From Spirochaetales bacterium (GTDB taxonomy: Bacteria > Spirochaetota > Spirochaetia > Treponematales > Treponemataceae): a DNA stretch of 35,244 bases. The notes under the pieces were generated by a model. The model ran no database searches, was not told the origin of the DNA, and worked only from the letters and a program-made list of their open reading frames with translations. Positions 23,842 to 31,195 of this stretch are shown one piece after another. Where the stretch lies: the NCBI GenBank assembly GCA_028725265.1, contig JAQYSN010000181.1, positions 1 to 35,244 of the forward strand. Reading direction: 5' to 3'. The position numbers and the translations under genes are program-made. Position 1 is the stretch's first letter. Each line of letters starts with the position of its first letter.

Positions 23842-24777
23842 ATGGACATTAAAGAACTTTTTTCAGCTGAAATCTTGGAAGAGGCTAGAAAAAACATCGC
23901 TGAGGGGCGGACAATCCCGGTTTACAGCGATATAGGCTTCAAGCTTTTTTTTGCGAGTGATACGGATAACGCTACTTTTTGCAGAAACAGTTTCCTATCA
24001 AGTCTGACTGGCGAAAACATCGTAGAATCCACTGTTCTGAACACGGAAATCTTGCCTGAATTTTTGGGATCAAAAGTTCCTCGGGTGGACCTGTACTGCA
24101 AGACTTCTGACGGAATGCTAATGGACGTGGAAATCCAGATGACAAAAGAGGGCGACGATCAACTGACGCGTACCATATATTATGGTTGCAAGCTTTTTTC
24201 AGGTGCAGGAAAAAAAGGCAATAAGTTCAAGAACCTACCTAGAGTCTATCAGATAATGCTTTCGGATTTCAACCTTTTTAATGACAAGGATTATGTGCAC
24301 CATCTTTTTTTTAAGGATCAGCATAACAAGGTTGCCAGTACAAAACTTCAGCTTGTTTTTATTGAGTTTTCAAAGTTACAGGCACTACTGGAAACTGATA
24401 ATTATGCCGAAGTTTTGGATTCCTTGCAGGATGACGCTTTTTGGGCTATACTCATAAGAAACAGCAACAACAGCGAGTTCATGAAGGCAATTTCCAGTGC
24501 AAAAAGGCGCGCGGAGATTATCGAAAAGGCAGGTGCAAACATGATTGAAGTAAGCAAGGACGAAATCGAATGGGCGTATCATCTTTCCTATGACCGAGCT
24601 GAAATAGACTACAAAAATAATATGGAACTCAGCCGCGAGGAAGGCCTTGCACAAGGGGCGCACGACAAGGCTATCGAAGGAGCAAAGAACTTACTCGCAA
24701 ATAATGTTTCCGCAGAAATAATCGCAAAGTCTCTAGGACTTCCTATTGAAGATGTCAACGCTCTAAAAAATAGCTGA
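23842..24777 (+). CDS. Rpn family PD-(D/E)XK nuclease (recombination-promoting nuclease/putative transposase)
   Basis: The 311-residue protein shows the Rpn/TIGR01784 pattern: SDIGFKLFFA (residues 29-38), the nuclease core VDLYCKTSDGMLMDVEIQ with Asp83, Glu97 and Gln99, RTIYYGCKLF, and a helical C-terminal part (about 234-311). The Glu-x-Gln in place of Glu-x-Lys is usual for this family. Rpn proteins nick or cut DNA, promote RecA-independent recombination and in Escherichia coli act as phage-defence toxins. GAAGGAG lies ten bases before the ATG. An in-frame ATG at 24541 with its own promoter candidate could make a separate C-terminal protein. Near-identical 81-bp repeats flank the gene. Confidence 0.85.
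   Translation: MDIKELFSAEILEEARKNIAEGRTIPVYSDIGFKLFFASDTDNATFCRNSFLSSLTGENIVESTVLNTEILPEFLGSKVPRVDLYCKTSDGMLMDVEIQMTKEGDDQLTRTIYYGCKLFSGAGKKGNKFKNLPRVYQIMLSDFNLFNDKDYVHHLFFKDQHNKVASTKLQLVFIEFSKLQALLETDNYAEVLDSLQDDAFWAILIRNSNNSEFMKAISSAKRRAEIIEKAGANMIEVSKDEIEWAYHLSYDRAEIDYKNNMELSREEGLAQGAHDKAIEGAKNLLANNVSAEIIAKSLGLPIEDVNALKNS
24424..24452 (+). promoter_or_regulatory. candidate internal promoter within rpn
   Basis: TTGCAG (24424-24429), an exact 17-base spacer and TATACT (24447-24452, five of six) stand inside the rpn coding region about 90 bases before the in-frame ATG at 24541. The fit could be chance, but the position suits separate expression of the C-terminal domain. Confidence 0.4.
24541..24777 (+). 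CDS. candidate internal gene: Rpn C-terminal domain (RpnS-like)
   Basis: An in-frame ATG at codon 234 follows AAAAGGCAGGTGCAAAC, with AGG seven bases upstream. It would give a 78-residue helical protein (MIEVSKDEIEWAYHLSYDRAE...) equal to the variable C-terminal domain of Rpn. In Escherichia coli such separately translated domains (RpnS) block the toxic full-length Rpn. Here the internal start and promoter are only sequence predictions. Codon 261 (Met in NNMELS) has no ribosome site and is a poorer candidate. Confidence 0.4.
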   Translation: MIEVSKDEIEWAYHLSYDRAEIDYKNNMELSREEGLAQGAHDKAIEGAKNLLANNVSAEIIAKSLGLPIEDVNALKNS

Positions 24778-24857
24778 AAAAACTAGCAGATATCTGACAG
24801 AACGACATCTAATTTTTCATGTAAATATATTAAAAACAAAATCGGTTACGAATGCAA

Positions 24858-24938
24858 TTAACACATAGTTCATACCTGATATAATTTTAGGTTCGACATA
24901 CACTAATACAGATACCGATGATTCTGTCAAAAATATAA
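24858..24938 (+). repeat. 81-bp direct repeat, right copy, flanking rpn
   Basis: 79 of 81 bases equal the left copy at 23587-23667. One of the two changes turns TTTGACA into TTCGACA and weakens the internal inverted repeat. It lies between the end of rpn and the convergent rlmJ gene. Confidence 0.9.
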
Positions 24939-24965
24939 GCAACCAAAATCAATTTTTCGATTTTT

Positions 24966-25823
24966 TCATCCAAGTAGACGTGTTAGCGTTTCTACAGCAC
25001 CTGTCAATTCTTCTTTCAGATGCCAAGGCGGATTGACGAAAAGCATTCCGCTTCCGTAAAGTCCGTGCCCGTCGTCCGTACAATCCGATGATGAAACAAT
25101 CATTTCCTGAGTAAAACATTCAAGTCCGTTTCTTTCCGCTGAAACTTGAATCGTATCAAGCATTTGGGCAAGTTCGCCCGTTCGGTGCTTCAAAAGTGGA
25201 TACCACAAAAGCTGGATTCCAACAGTCCATCGTTTTTGCACCGCGATAAGACTAGAGGCAACATCAGTATAATCGCTTGCAACTTCGTAACTCGGATCCA
25301 TCAGCAAAAAACCGCGTCGGACAGGCGGCGGAGTCAGAGCCTTCAAGCCTTCATAGCAATTCCTGTGATGAATCGCAATCCGCTGGTCACAAATATGGCT
25401 TTTCAGTATTTCAATTTCGTTATTATGAAGTTCCATCAGTATGGCACGATCGGCAAAATCCTGGGAAGCAAGCGGTAACAAAGCATCACCACGCAAAAAA
25501 GCACGAATAATTTCAGGAGAACCTGGATAAATACCGCGCTCGATGTAAGGCCTCACAAAATCCAGGTAGCGTTCAAGTGCGTCAGAATTAGCATAAGATT
25601 GAGCATCTGAAACAGAAAGCAACTTCATTATGCCGTCAGCAGCCTCACCCGTCTTAAGGGAACGCTCGTCATCAAGGTAATAAAACCCCGCACCTGCATT
25701 GCAGTCGATTGCCGTAAAAGGCTTTTCCTTTTTGGTCATCGATTCCAAGACAAGCATAAGGGAAAGATGTTTCAAAATATCAGCGTGATTTCCCGCATGA
25801 AAAGCGTGCCTGTAACTGAGCAT
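24966..25823 (-). CDS. rlmJ: 23S rRNA (adenine(2030)-N6)-methyltransferase RlmJ
   Basis: The 285-residue protein opens with MLSYRHAFHAGNHADILKHL, the RlmJ signature, followed by a SAM-binding region (IDCNAGAGFY) and YPGSPEII. The catalytic tetrapeptide region reads LLMDPSYEV, with Ser in place of the second Pro of the commoner DPPY. It methylates N6 of A2030 in 23S rRNA in the cytoplasm before ribosome assembly. AAAAGG lies eight bases before the ATG. It converges with the rpn cassette. Confidence 0.92.
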   Translation of the reverse strand: MLSYRHAFHAGNHADILKHLSLMLVLESMTKKEKPFTAIDCNAGAGFYYLDDERSLKTGEAADGIMKLLSVSDAQSYANSDALERYLDFVRPYIERGIYPGSPEIIRAFLRGDALLPLASQDFADRAILMELHNNEIEILKSHICDQRIAIHHRNCYEGLKALTPPPVRRGFLLMDPSYEVASDYTDVASSLIAVQKRWTVGIQLLWYPLLKHRTGELAQMLDTIQVSAERNGLECFTQEMIVSSSDCTDDGHGLYGSGMLFVNPPWHLKEELTGAVETLTRLLG

Positions 25824-25898
25824 AACAATACCTTTTCAGATTGTATAGCAGTTTTAGATTTTAGTCATCAGTTTTGCCGTTACACCGTAAAGCCGTAC

Positions 25899-25949
25899 AA
25901 AAAAAATCCCGATGTAAACATTTTCCAAAGCAAAACATTTACAATCGGG
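25899..25949 (-). terminator. terminator of the lipoprotein gene
   Basis: On the minus strand a stem of about 11 bp with one bulge (CCCGAT plus TAAA-type pairing, 25908-25949) is followed by eight or nine T residues (25907-25899). It lies just downstream of the lipoprotein stop and before rlmJ. Confidence 0.75.
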
Positions 25950-25975
25950 GGATAAAACAAAGTCTTTACAAAGTA

Positions 25976-26647
25976 TTAATTTTCTACGAGCGTATAAATA
26001 TAGCCGCCGCCACCGAGTGTAAAGGAATTTTCAGTGTAGGTATATTCGTAAAGCCTACCAACCATTCTAGCTGATCCTTTAATGTGCATTTGTAGGTAAA
26101 ATTCCACATAATCTTCGAAAGTACTGCCACCTGACCATTCATCGCACTCAGCCTTATTATCATTGTAGGCTTTCTGCATTTCTTCTTTTGAAGTATCCTC
26201 ATAAAAATGTTCTGCCAGATAAGCCGAGCTCAAATTTATATATTCTTGTGGAGTTGCTTGTTCTTTTATCACTCCTGTAACAGGATCCTCCCACCGCAGA
26301 TACTTATATCTCATATATAATTTAGTGCCATCATAGGAATACTCGTATGTAGAACCAAGTTGTGTTCTATTTACAGTACCATCACTAGCAAAAATAAAAT
26401 CATCATACGAAATACTACCATCAACATATTCAGTTTCATGCCTAAATGTTTTTCCAGCAAATGGGTCCTCTCCAACGCTTGCAGGCAAATTTGGAAGAGT
26501 AACAATAGGTACGGCAACCGTTATGCCGTCAGGAGTCGTTACAGTCTGTTCATTCGTTTCACTCGGAACGTTGGCAGGCTCCGGACAGCCTGTAAACATT
26601 ACCATTGCACAAAAAACCAAGGCAACCGTCAACATATTTTTTTTCAT
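25976..26647 (-). CDS. lipoprotein of unknown function
   Basis: A 223-residue protein with a lipoprotein signal ending MFTGC (Cys21), then a Pro/Thr/Val-rich linker and a beta-rich domain of about 165 residues (TFRHETEYVDGSISYDDFIFASDGTVNRT ... GGGGYIYTLVEN). The strand-turn pattern suggests a small beta barrel or lipocalin-like fold; no family is recognised. AAGGA lies about seven bases before the ATG. Upstream there is a perfect 17-bp inverted repeat, and a clear terminator follows, so it is a single-gene unit. Confidence 0.8.
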   Translation of the reverse strand: MKKNMLTVALVFCAMVMFTGCPEPANVPSETNEQTVTTPDGITVAVPIVTLPNLPASVGEDPFAGKTFRHETEYVDGSISYDDFIFASDGTVNRTQLGSTYEYSYDGTKLYMRYKYLRWEDPVTGVIKEQATPQEYINLSSAYLAEHFYEDTSKEEMQKAYNDNKAECDEWSGGSTFEDYVEFYLQMHIKGSARMVGRLYEYTYTENSFTLGGGGYIYTLVEN

Positions 26648-26701
26648 AAAAAAATCCTTCTTCCCGTAAACTGCATTCCGACAAATTTTACAGGAAACAT
26701 T

Positions 26702-26739
26702 CTTTAATTAAAGATTACACAAGTAATCTTTAATTAAAG
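26702..26739. promoter_or_regulatory. perfect 17-bp inverted repeat upstream of the lipoprotein gene
   Basis: CTTTAATTAAAGATTAC (26702-26718) and its exact reverse complement (26723-26739) are split by ACAA. The outer CTTTAATTAAAG is itself a palindrome, so the unit has two symmetric half-sites. It lies 55-92 bases before the lipoprotein ATG and about 100 bases after the ABC ATPase stop. It could be an operator for a dimer of dimers or a terminator for the ABC operon; no T-run follows the stem, which favours the first. Confidence 0.6.
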
Positions 26740-26841
26740 GGTACCATTTAATTTTCCCAGACCTCAGACAGAAAAAAATTACGGAGAAAGATGAGTAGAA
26801 TATGATGATGAAAAATTAAAGCTAAATTAAAAATTCTTATC

Positions 26842-27564
26842 CTACAGTACTCGCTGCAAAAACTGCTTGAGCCGTTCGTTCTGTGGATGGTTAAAAATCT
26901 GGTCCGGAGTACCTTGTTCCAAAATCTTTCCTTCATACATAAACCAGACTCTGTCTGCAACTTCGCGAGCAAACCCCATTTCATGGGTAACTACGGCCAT
27001 AGTCATTCCGTTATCAGCCAATTGTTTCATTACGTTAAGAACTTCGCCTACCATTTCCGGGTCAAGCGCCGACGTCGGTTCATCAAAAAGAATGACATCA
27101 GGATTCATTGCAAGAGAGCGCACAATTGCAATTCGTTGTTTTTGACCACCGCTCAAAGTCGACGGATAAGAGTCGGCCTTTTCTTCAAGTCCAACCATCT
27201 TTAAAAGTTCGATTGCCTGCGCTTTCGCTTCTTCCTTAGACTTTAGCTTCAAGGTCAATGGTGCAAGAGTTATGTTTTCCATGACGGTCAAATGAGGAAA
27301 CAAATTGAAGTGTTGGAACACCATCCCCATTTTCTGACGAATTTTATTGATATCAGTTTTTTTAGAAAGGATGTTTGTGCCTTCAAAATAAATTTCGCCC
27401 GAATCAGGCTTTTCAAGCAGATTTAGGCATCGTAAAAAAGTCGATTTACCGCTTCCCGAAGGTCCGATGATAACAACTTTCTCACCTTTTTTGATTGTTT
27501 CAGAAACGCCCCGTAATACATGAAGTTTTCCAAAACTGATGTCAAGATTCCTAGTTTCTATCAC
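26842..27564 (-). CDS. polar amino-acid ABC transporter ATP-binding protein
   Basis: The 240-residue ATPase has Walker [11 protein letters not shown]-loop [11 protein letters not shown], signature LSGGQKQR, Walker [15 protein letters not shown] and the H-loop [12 protein letters not shown], all typical of the GlnQ/HisP/ArtP group. It powers uptake through the adjacent permease at the inner membrane. The start overlaps the permease end by 14 bases, so they are coupled. It is the last gene of the operon. The substrate is not fixed by this subunit. Confidence 0.93.
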   Translation of the reverse strand: MIETRNLDISFGKLHVLRGVSETIKKGEKVVIIGPSGSGKSTFLRCLNLLEKPDSGEIYFEGTNILSKKTDINKIRQKMGMVFQHFNLFPHLTVMENITLAPLTLKLKSKEEAKAQAIELLKMVGLEEKADSYPSTLSGGQKQRIAIVRSLAMNPDVILFDEPTSALDPEMVGEVLNVMKQLADNGMTMAVVTHEMGFAREVADRVWFMYEGKILEQGTPDQIFNHPQNERLKQFLQRVL

Positions 27565-28219
27565 TTTTTGCCAGCCTTTTTTCGAGCAATGAGAAAAGTT
27601 TTGTAAGTCCCAAAGTCAAAATTAAATAAATTACAGCACATGTCAAAAGAGGAATCCATGCGTTATATGTTGCGTTACGAATCATATCACCTGATTTTGT
27701 CAAATCCATTACAGCGATAAAACTTGCGACAGAAGTTTCTTTTATCAAAACGATAAATTCACTCGTATATGTTGGAAGTGCAGCTTTTACGGCCTGAGGG
27801 AGAACTATTTTTATCAGAGTCTGTCTCCTGCTCAAACCAAGAGAACGCCCTGCTTCTGTCTGACCACTGTCCACGCCCTGAATACCAGCTCGGAAAATTT
27901 CCGTACAATATGCCCCAGAATTTATACCGTATGCAAGGATAGCAACAAGAAGACGATCCAAACCAAGAGGAGCAAAAATTACGAAATAAAAAATCATCAA
28001 CTGGGTTGCAAGAGGGATACCTCGAATGACGGTCGTATATACATTAGAAATGCCGTTCAAAACTTTTTTATCCGAAATTTTCATCAATGCAAAAATGAAT
28101 CCCAAAATCGTACCGATGATAATCGCACAGAACGCAATCAAAAGCGTACAGCCAAGACCTTTCGCCATCAAAAGCCATCGGCCCTTATCAATCATCGTAG
28201 CGTAAAACGCATTAAACAT
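27551..28219 (-). CDS. polar amino-acid ABC transporter permease
   Basis: A HisM/GlnP-type permease of about 222 residues with five membrane helices and the EAA loop ([28 protein letters not shown]), which docks to the ATPase. The ORF track starts at 28261; GGAGGG stands seven bases before the ATG at 28219 ([11 protein letters not shown]), which I take as the start. It lies downstream of the binding-protein gene behind a terminator-like hairpin, and is coupled to the ATPase gene. Confidence 0.92.
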   Translation of the reverse strand: MFNAFYATMIDKGRWLLMAKGLGCTLLIAFCAIIIGTILGFIFALMKISDKKVLNGISNVYTTVIRGIPLATQLMIFYFVIFAPLGLDRLLVAILAYGINSGAYCTEIFRAGIQGVDSGQTEAGRSLGLSRRQTLIKIVLPQAVKAALPTYTSEFIVLIKETSVASFIAVMDLTKSGDMIRNATYNAWIPLLTCAVIYLILTLGLTKLFSLLEKRLAKSDRN

Positions 28220-28267
28220 CTTTATGCCCTCCAAAAAAACTTGCGAAGCCTCAAAAAGCACACTTCA

Positions 28268-28310
28268 ATAAAAACAAAAATGCCGGCAGCTTATGAAAAG
28301 TTTACCGGCA
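28268..28310 (-). terminator. attenuating terminator between binding protein and permease
   Basis: On the minus strand TGCCGG...CCGGCA (28310-28281) with a further inner stem is followed by TTTTTGTTTTTA. It sits just after the binding-protein stop and before the permease. Partial termination here would give more binding protein than membrane subunits, as is common in these operons. Confidence 0.75.
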
Positions 28311-28326
28311 CATTCGCATAAAAAAT

Positions 28327-29121
28327 TTATTTTTTGATAATAATTACCTGTTCAGAAGCAAAATAACTGTCAGAGAAATCTACGTTCTGTTTTCTCTCTT
28401 CTGTAACTGACATACCAGCAGCGATGAAATCAATTACGCCAGACTGAAGAGCAGGAATCAAGCTGTCAAAAGCCATATCAACAACTTCAAGCTTAGCTTT
28501 TGCTGTTGCAGCAATTTTCTCACCCATTGAAATATCAAAACCTACGATATCACCTTCAACATATTCGAATGGAGGAAATGTTGCATTTGTTCCAAGTTTC
28601 AAAACTCTCTGTGAGTCTGTTACGACAGATTCTGGAATAACGATTGCACCATCAGCAGGCATAAAAGCTGCAACCAATGCTTCGTATTCTCCGTTTTCTT
28701 TCATCGTAGCAATTGTATTGTTGATTGCATTCAAAAGGTCTGCATTTCCCTTTTTAACTGCAATTGCATATTCTTCTTTATTTTCTGCAAAATATGGATC
28801 ACGAACGATAGCCAATTTCGGATTTCGAGCTACGATTTCCTGTGCAGGAAGTTCATCCAAAACAACAGCATCTATTGAACCATTCATCAAGTCCAATGCA
28901 GCGTCAATACCTGACTTAAACGAAGACATCTTTGCTCCTGGCAAATTTTCTTCTACCCACATTTCACCAGTTGTGCCTGTCTGTACACCAATTTTCTTTC
29001 CGTCCAAATCAGCAATACCATTGATAACAACAGCATTCTTTTTCTTACAAGAACTCAATGTAAGGACAGATGCTACTGCCAAAACACAAGCAAATATTGA
29101 AATAATTTTTCTAACTTTCAT
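28327..29121 (-). CDS. amino-acid ABC substrate-binding lipoprotein with circularly permuted lobes
   Basis: After a lipoprotein signal (LSSC, Cys25) the order of the two SBP_bac_3 lobes is reversed. Residues about 31-154 are the normally C-terminal lobe (DLDGKKIGVQTGTTGE, GSIDAVVLDE, KKGNADLLNAINNTI, ENGEYEALVAAFM). A linker (155-172) follows. Residues 173-264 are the normally N-terminal lobe (LKLGTNATFPPFEYVEGDIVGFDI, FDSLIPALQSGVIDFIAAGM, FSDSYFASEQVIIIKK). In usual family members the second group comes first. All landmark blocks are present once, so it should fold as a complete binding protein with termini at the hinge. GGAGG lies five bases before the ATG at 29121; the track start is a TTG. 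It follows a DJ-1 gene and precedes the permease. Confidence 0.9.
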   Translation of the reverse strand: MKVRKIISIFACVLAVASVLTLSSCKKKNAVVINGIADLDGKKIGVQTGTTGEMWVEENLPGAKMSSFKSGIDAALDLMNGSIDAVVLDELPAQEIVARNPKLAIVRDPYFAENKEEYAIAVKKGNADLLNAINNTIATMKENGEYEALVAAFMPADGAIVIPESVVTDSQRVLKLGTNATFPPFEYVEGDIVGFDISMGEKIAATAKAKLEVVDMAFDSLIPALQSGVIDFIAAGMSVTEERKQNVDFSDSYFASEQVIIIKK

Positions 29122-29152
29122 ATAGTCCTCCAAATATCTCTACTTTTTCATT

Positions 29153-29743
29153 CTAACGAAGGCAACAAGACTTTTCAAGACGTTCACATTCAGATTTTCC
29201 GACAAGCAAATCACAAAGTGCCATCGCAAATTCTTCGCTTGTTCCACATGCGCAGGCTGTAACAAGATTTCCATCAACTATGACGCGTTTTTCACCTTCA
29301 AAAAAACTACCATCCGAATTTTCAGCGCAATCTGACATTCCTGGATAACAGGTCCATTTTTTTCCTTTCAAAAGAGAAGTTTTTCCCAGAACTACGGCAG
29401 GACTTGCACATATTGCAGAAACAATTTTGCCTTGAGCATAGCATTTTTCAAGATGATCCAAAAGTTCAGGACAATTACTTAAATTTTTGGCACCATTCGA
29501 ACCGCCTGGACAAACTACAGCATCAGGGAGAGTCTGGGAAAACTCCGTCATATACTCTTCAAATGACATATCGGTTTTTATCTGGACATTATGTGAACTC
29601 GTAACGGTTTGTTTTTCCTTCATTGTGTTCGATGGAACGGCAACAGTGATAACTTCAATCTTCGCCCGCCTCAAATAATCAACTGGAGAAAGAGCTTCTA
29701 TCATTTCAAAGCCATCAGCAAAAAAAACAGCAACTTTTTTCAT
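29153..29743 (-). CDS. DJ-1/PfpI family protein
   Basis: A 196-residue protein with AVFFADGFEMIEA (the conserved Glu of the nucleophile elbow partner), VVCPGGSNGAKNL and the reactive Cys in SAICASPAVV. This is the DJ-1/YajL layout. Members act as glyoxalase/deglycase-like enzymes or stress sensors; the actual role is debated. It is cytoplasmic. AAAGGA lies eight bases before the ATG. It is 31 bases upstream of the binding-protein gene on the same strand, so it may be the first gene of the amino-acid transporter operon, although the functional link is unclear. Confidence 0.88.
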   Translation of the reverse strand: MKKVAVFFADGFEMIEALSPVDYLRRAKIEVITVAVPSNTMKEKQTVTSSHNVQIKTDMSFEEYMTEFSQTLPDAVVCPGGSNGAKNLSNCPELLDHLEKCYAQGKIVSAICASPAVVLGKTSLLKGKKWTCYPGMSDCAENSDGSFFEGEKRVIVDGNLVTACACGTSEEFAMALCDLLVGKSECERLEKSCCLR

Positions 29744-29758
29744 CTACAAATTCCTTTA

Positions 29759-31195
29759 TTATTCTTTTAAGCCAATTTCATTGAGTTTTCGGTGATAATT
29801 CATCCACCATTCAAGTTCATTGGCATTTTTTTCAGATTCTTCGGCCTTGAACTGTTGGTCAACAGCGGCAATCTGGCTCTTGCACCTCATTACACTTTCT
29901 GCAATACAAGGTTCAAAATGAGTTCCGCTTGATTCAGCAAAAATCTTCATGGCATCATCCAATGTCATCGGTGACTTATAAAGACGCTGACTTATAAGTG
30001 CATCCAAAACATCGGCGGCAGCCATAATTCGAGCAGAAAGCGGTATTTCCAAACCGATTATATTGGAAGGATAACCCGTTCCATCCCATTTTTCATGATG
30101 ACAATAAGCCATTTCAATCGCAATTTCGTTAAATCGTCCATCACCTATCTGCGGTAAAAATTTCAGAAGTTTTTTTCCTTCCGTCGTATGAGTCTTCATC
30201 AATTCAAATTCTTCTGGCGTAAAACGGCTCGTGCTGTTCAAAATGCTTTCTGGTATATGAACCTTTCCGATATCGTGAAGAAATGCAGCCATCTCATAAT
30301 AGCGGATTTCTTCGTCCGTCAGTACATCCTGATAAAATCCATGGTCTCTAAGGTCTCTGGCAATAATTCCGACATAAACCTGTGTATGCAGGATGTGGTT
30401 TCCAGTAAACAAATCATGGCTTCCCAATACCTCGCCTATAAACAGAATGATTTTATCCTGGATTTCAAAAAGATGATACGTATTTTTTATCAATTCGTCG
30501 TTTGCTGCAAAAACCATGTTCGATTCATCTTGAAGCCTATACTTGACTTCATCAGCTTTTTCCTGCTCTTTCTGAAGCTGATCATAATTAGTCTTAAGAT
30601 GTTTTTCTATGGTCATCGCTACCAAGAACGAAATAAAATATTCTATAGAAAAGAAAACAATTGCCGAAAGCAACCATTCCTTTCTAGTATAAATGACGCC
30701 GGATATCGGTTCCATCCAAATTTCATGTTTAGAACGTACTATCAGTGAACTTATCATTGTCACGTATCCAAAGATGGAATTTACCAAAACCGTTTTCTGA
30801 CTATAGTACATGCAACTCAAAAAAGGAATCAATCCATAAGTGATATAAATACTTACATCACCTTGTGAGGCAAGAGTTCCCACAAATAATGAACAAAACC
30901 AAATTTGATAATAAGCAGAAAGTCGCGTACATTTTTCATTTTTTATTCCGTTTAAAATGATTGAAAGAACGCTCAGCAAAAATGATAAACCGAATAAAAC
31001 CTTCAAAAATAAGGGATCAATCGAATAAAAGCCAACTCGGGACAAAACCATAAAAAGAGGAGAGAGCAAAATAGTCGAACACAAAATCAATTCGATAAGA
31101 TGGCTGACTTCTTCAATATTCTTTAAATAAAACTTATTCTTTCGCTTGAACAAACTCAAACTGTTCTTTTTCTTTTTGTTTCGGCCTTTTATCAT
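29759..31195 (-). CDS. membrane HD-GYP domain protein (c-di-GMP phosphodiesterase), copy 2
   Basis: The 478-residue protein has a basic start, about six membrane helices (residues about 30-205), a short coiled coil, and a C-terminal HD-GYP domain with HDIGKVHIPESIL and HHEKWDGTGYP, plus ADVLDALISQRLYK. These enzymes hydrolyse c-di-GMP to pGpG or GMP, with metal held by the His/Asp residues, which are all present. The membrane part likely senses a signal. The ATG overlaps the stop of the upstream paralogue (ATGA), and AGGCGG lies seven bases upstream, so the two are coupled. C-terminal halves of the pair are very alike and N-terminal halves diverge. Confidence 0.9.
   Translation of the reverse strand: MIKGRNKKKKNSLSLFKRKNKFYLKNIEEVSHLIELILCSTILLSPLFMVLSRVGFYSIDPLFLKVLFGLSFLLSVLSIILNGIKNEKCTRLSAYYQIWFCSLFVGTLASQGDVSIYITYGLIPFLSCMYYSQKTVLVNSIFGYVTMISSLIVRSKHEIWMEPISGVIYTRKEWLLSAIVFFSIEYFISFLVAMTIEKHLKTNYDQLQKEQEKADEVKYRLQDESNMVFAANDELIKNTYHLFEIQDKIILFIGEVLGSHDLFTGNHILHTQVYVGIIARDLRDHGFYQDVLTDEEIRYYEMAAFLHDIGKVHIPESILNSTSRFTPEEFELMKTHTTEGKKLLKFLPQIGDGRFNEIAIEMAYCHHEKWDGTGYPSNIIGLEIPLSARIMAAADVLDALISQRLYKSPMTLDDAMKIFAESSGTHFEPCIAESVMRCKSQIAAVDQQFKAEESEKNANELEWWMNYHRKLNEIGLKE

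Noticed and set aside
23842-24777. rpn cassette as a classical insertion sequence
   Set aside because: There are no terminal inverted repeats at the cassette ends or short target duplications; the flanking repeats are long and direct.
26360-26707. 115-aa + strand ORF over the lipoprotein gene
   Set aside because: It is antisense to a gene with a clear signal peptide, ribosome site and terminator.
28327-29121. Two separate half binding proteins or a frameshifted tandem gene
   Set aside because: The reading frame is continuous, each lobe occurs once, and one lipoprotein signal precedes both. A permuted single protein fits better.
28718-29125. 135-aa + strand ORF opposite the binding protein
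   Set aside because: It is a shadow; the minus strand has a full lipoprotein with recognisable family blocks.
30188-30748. 186-aa + strand ORF, rich in Phe, Ile and Lys
   Set aside because: It is the antisense of an HD-GYP gene with intact motifs. The hydrophobic look comes from the complement of the membrane-helix codons.
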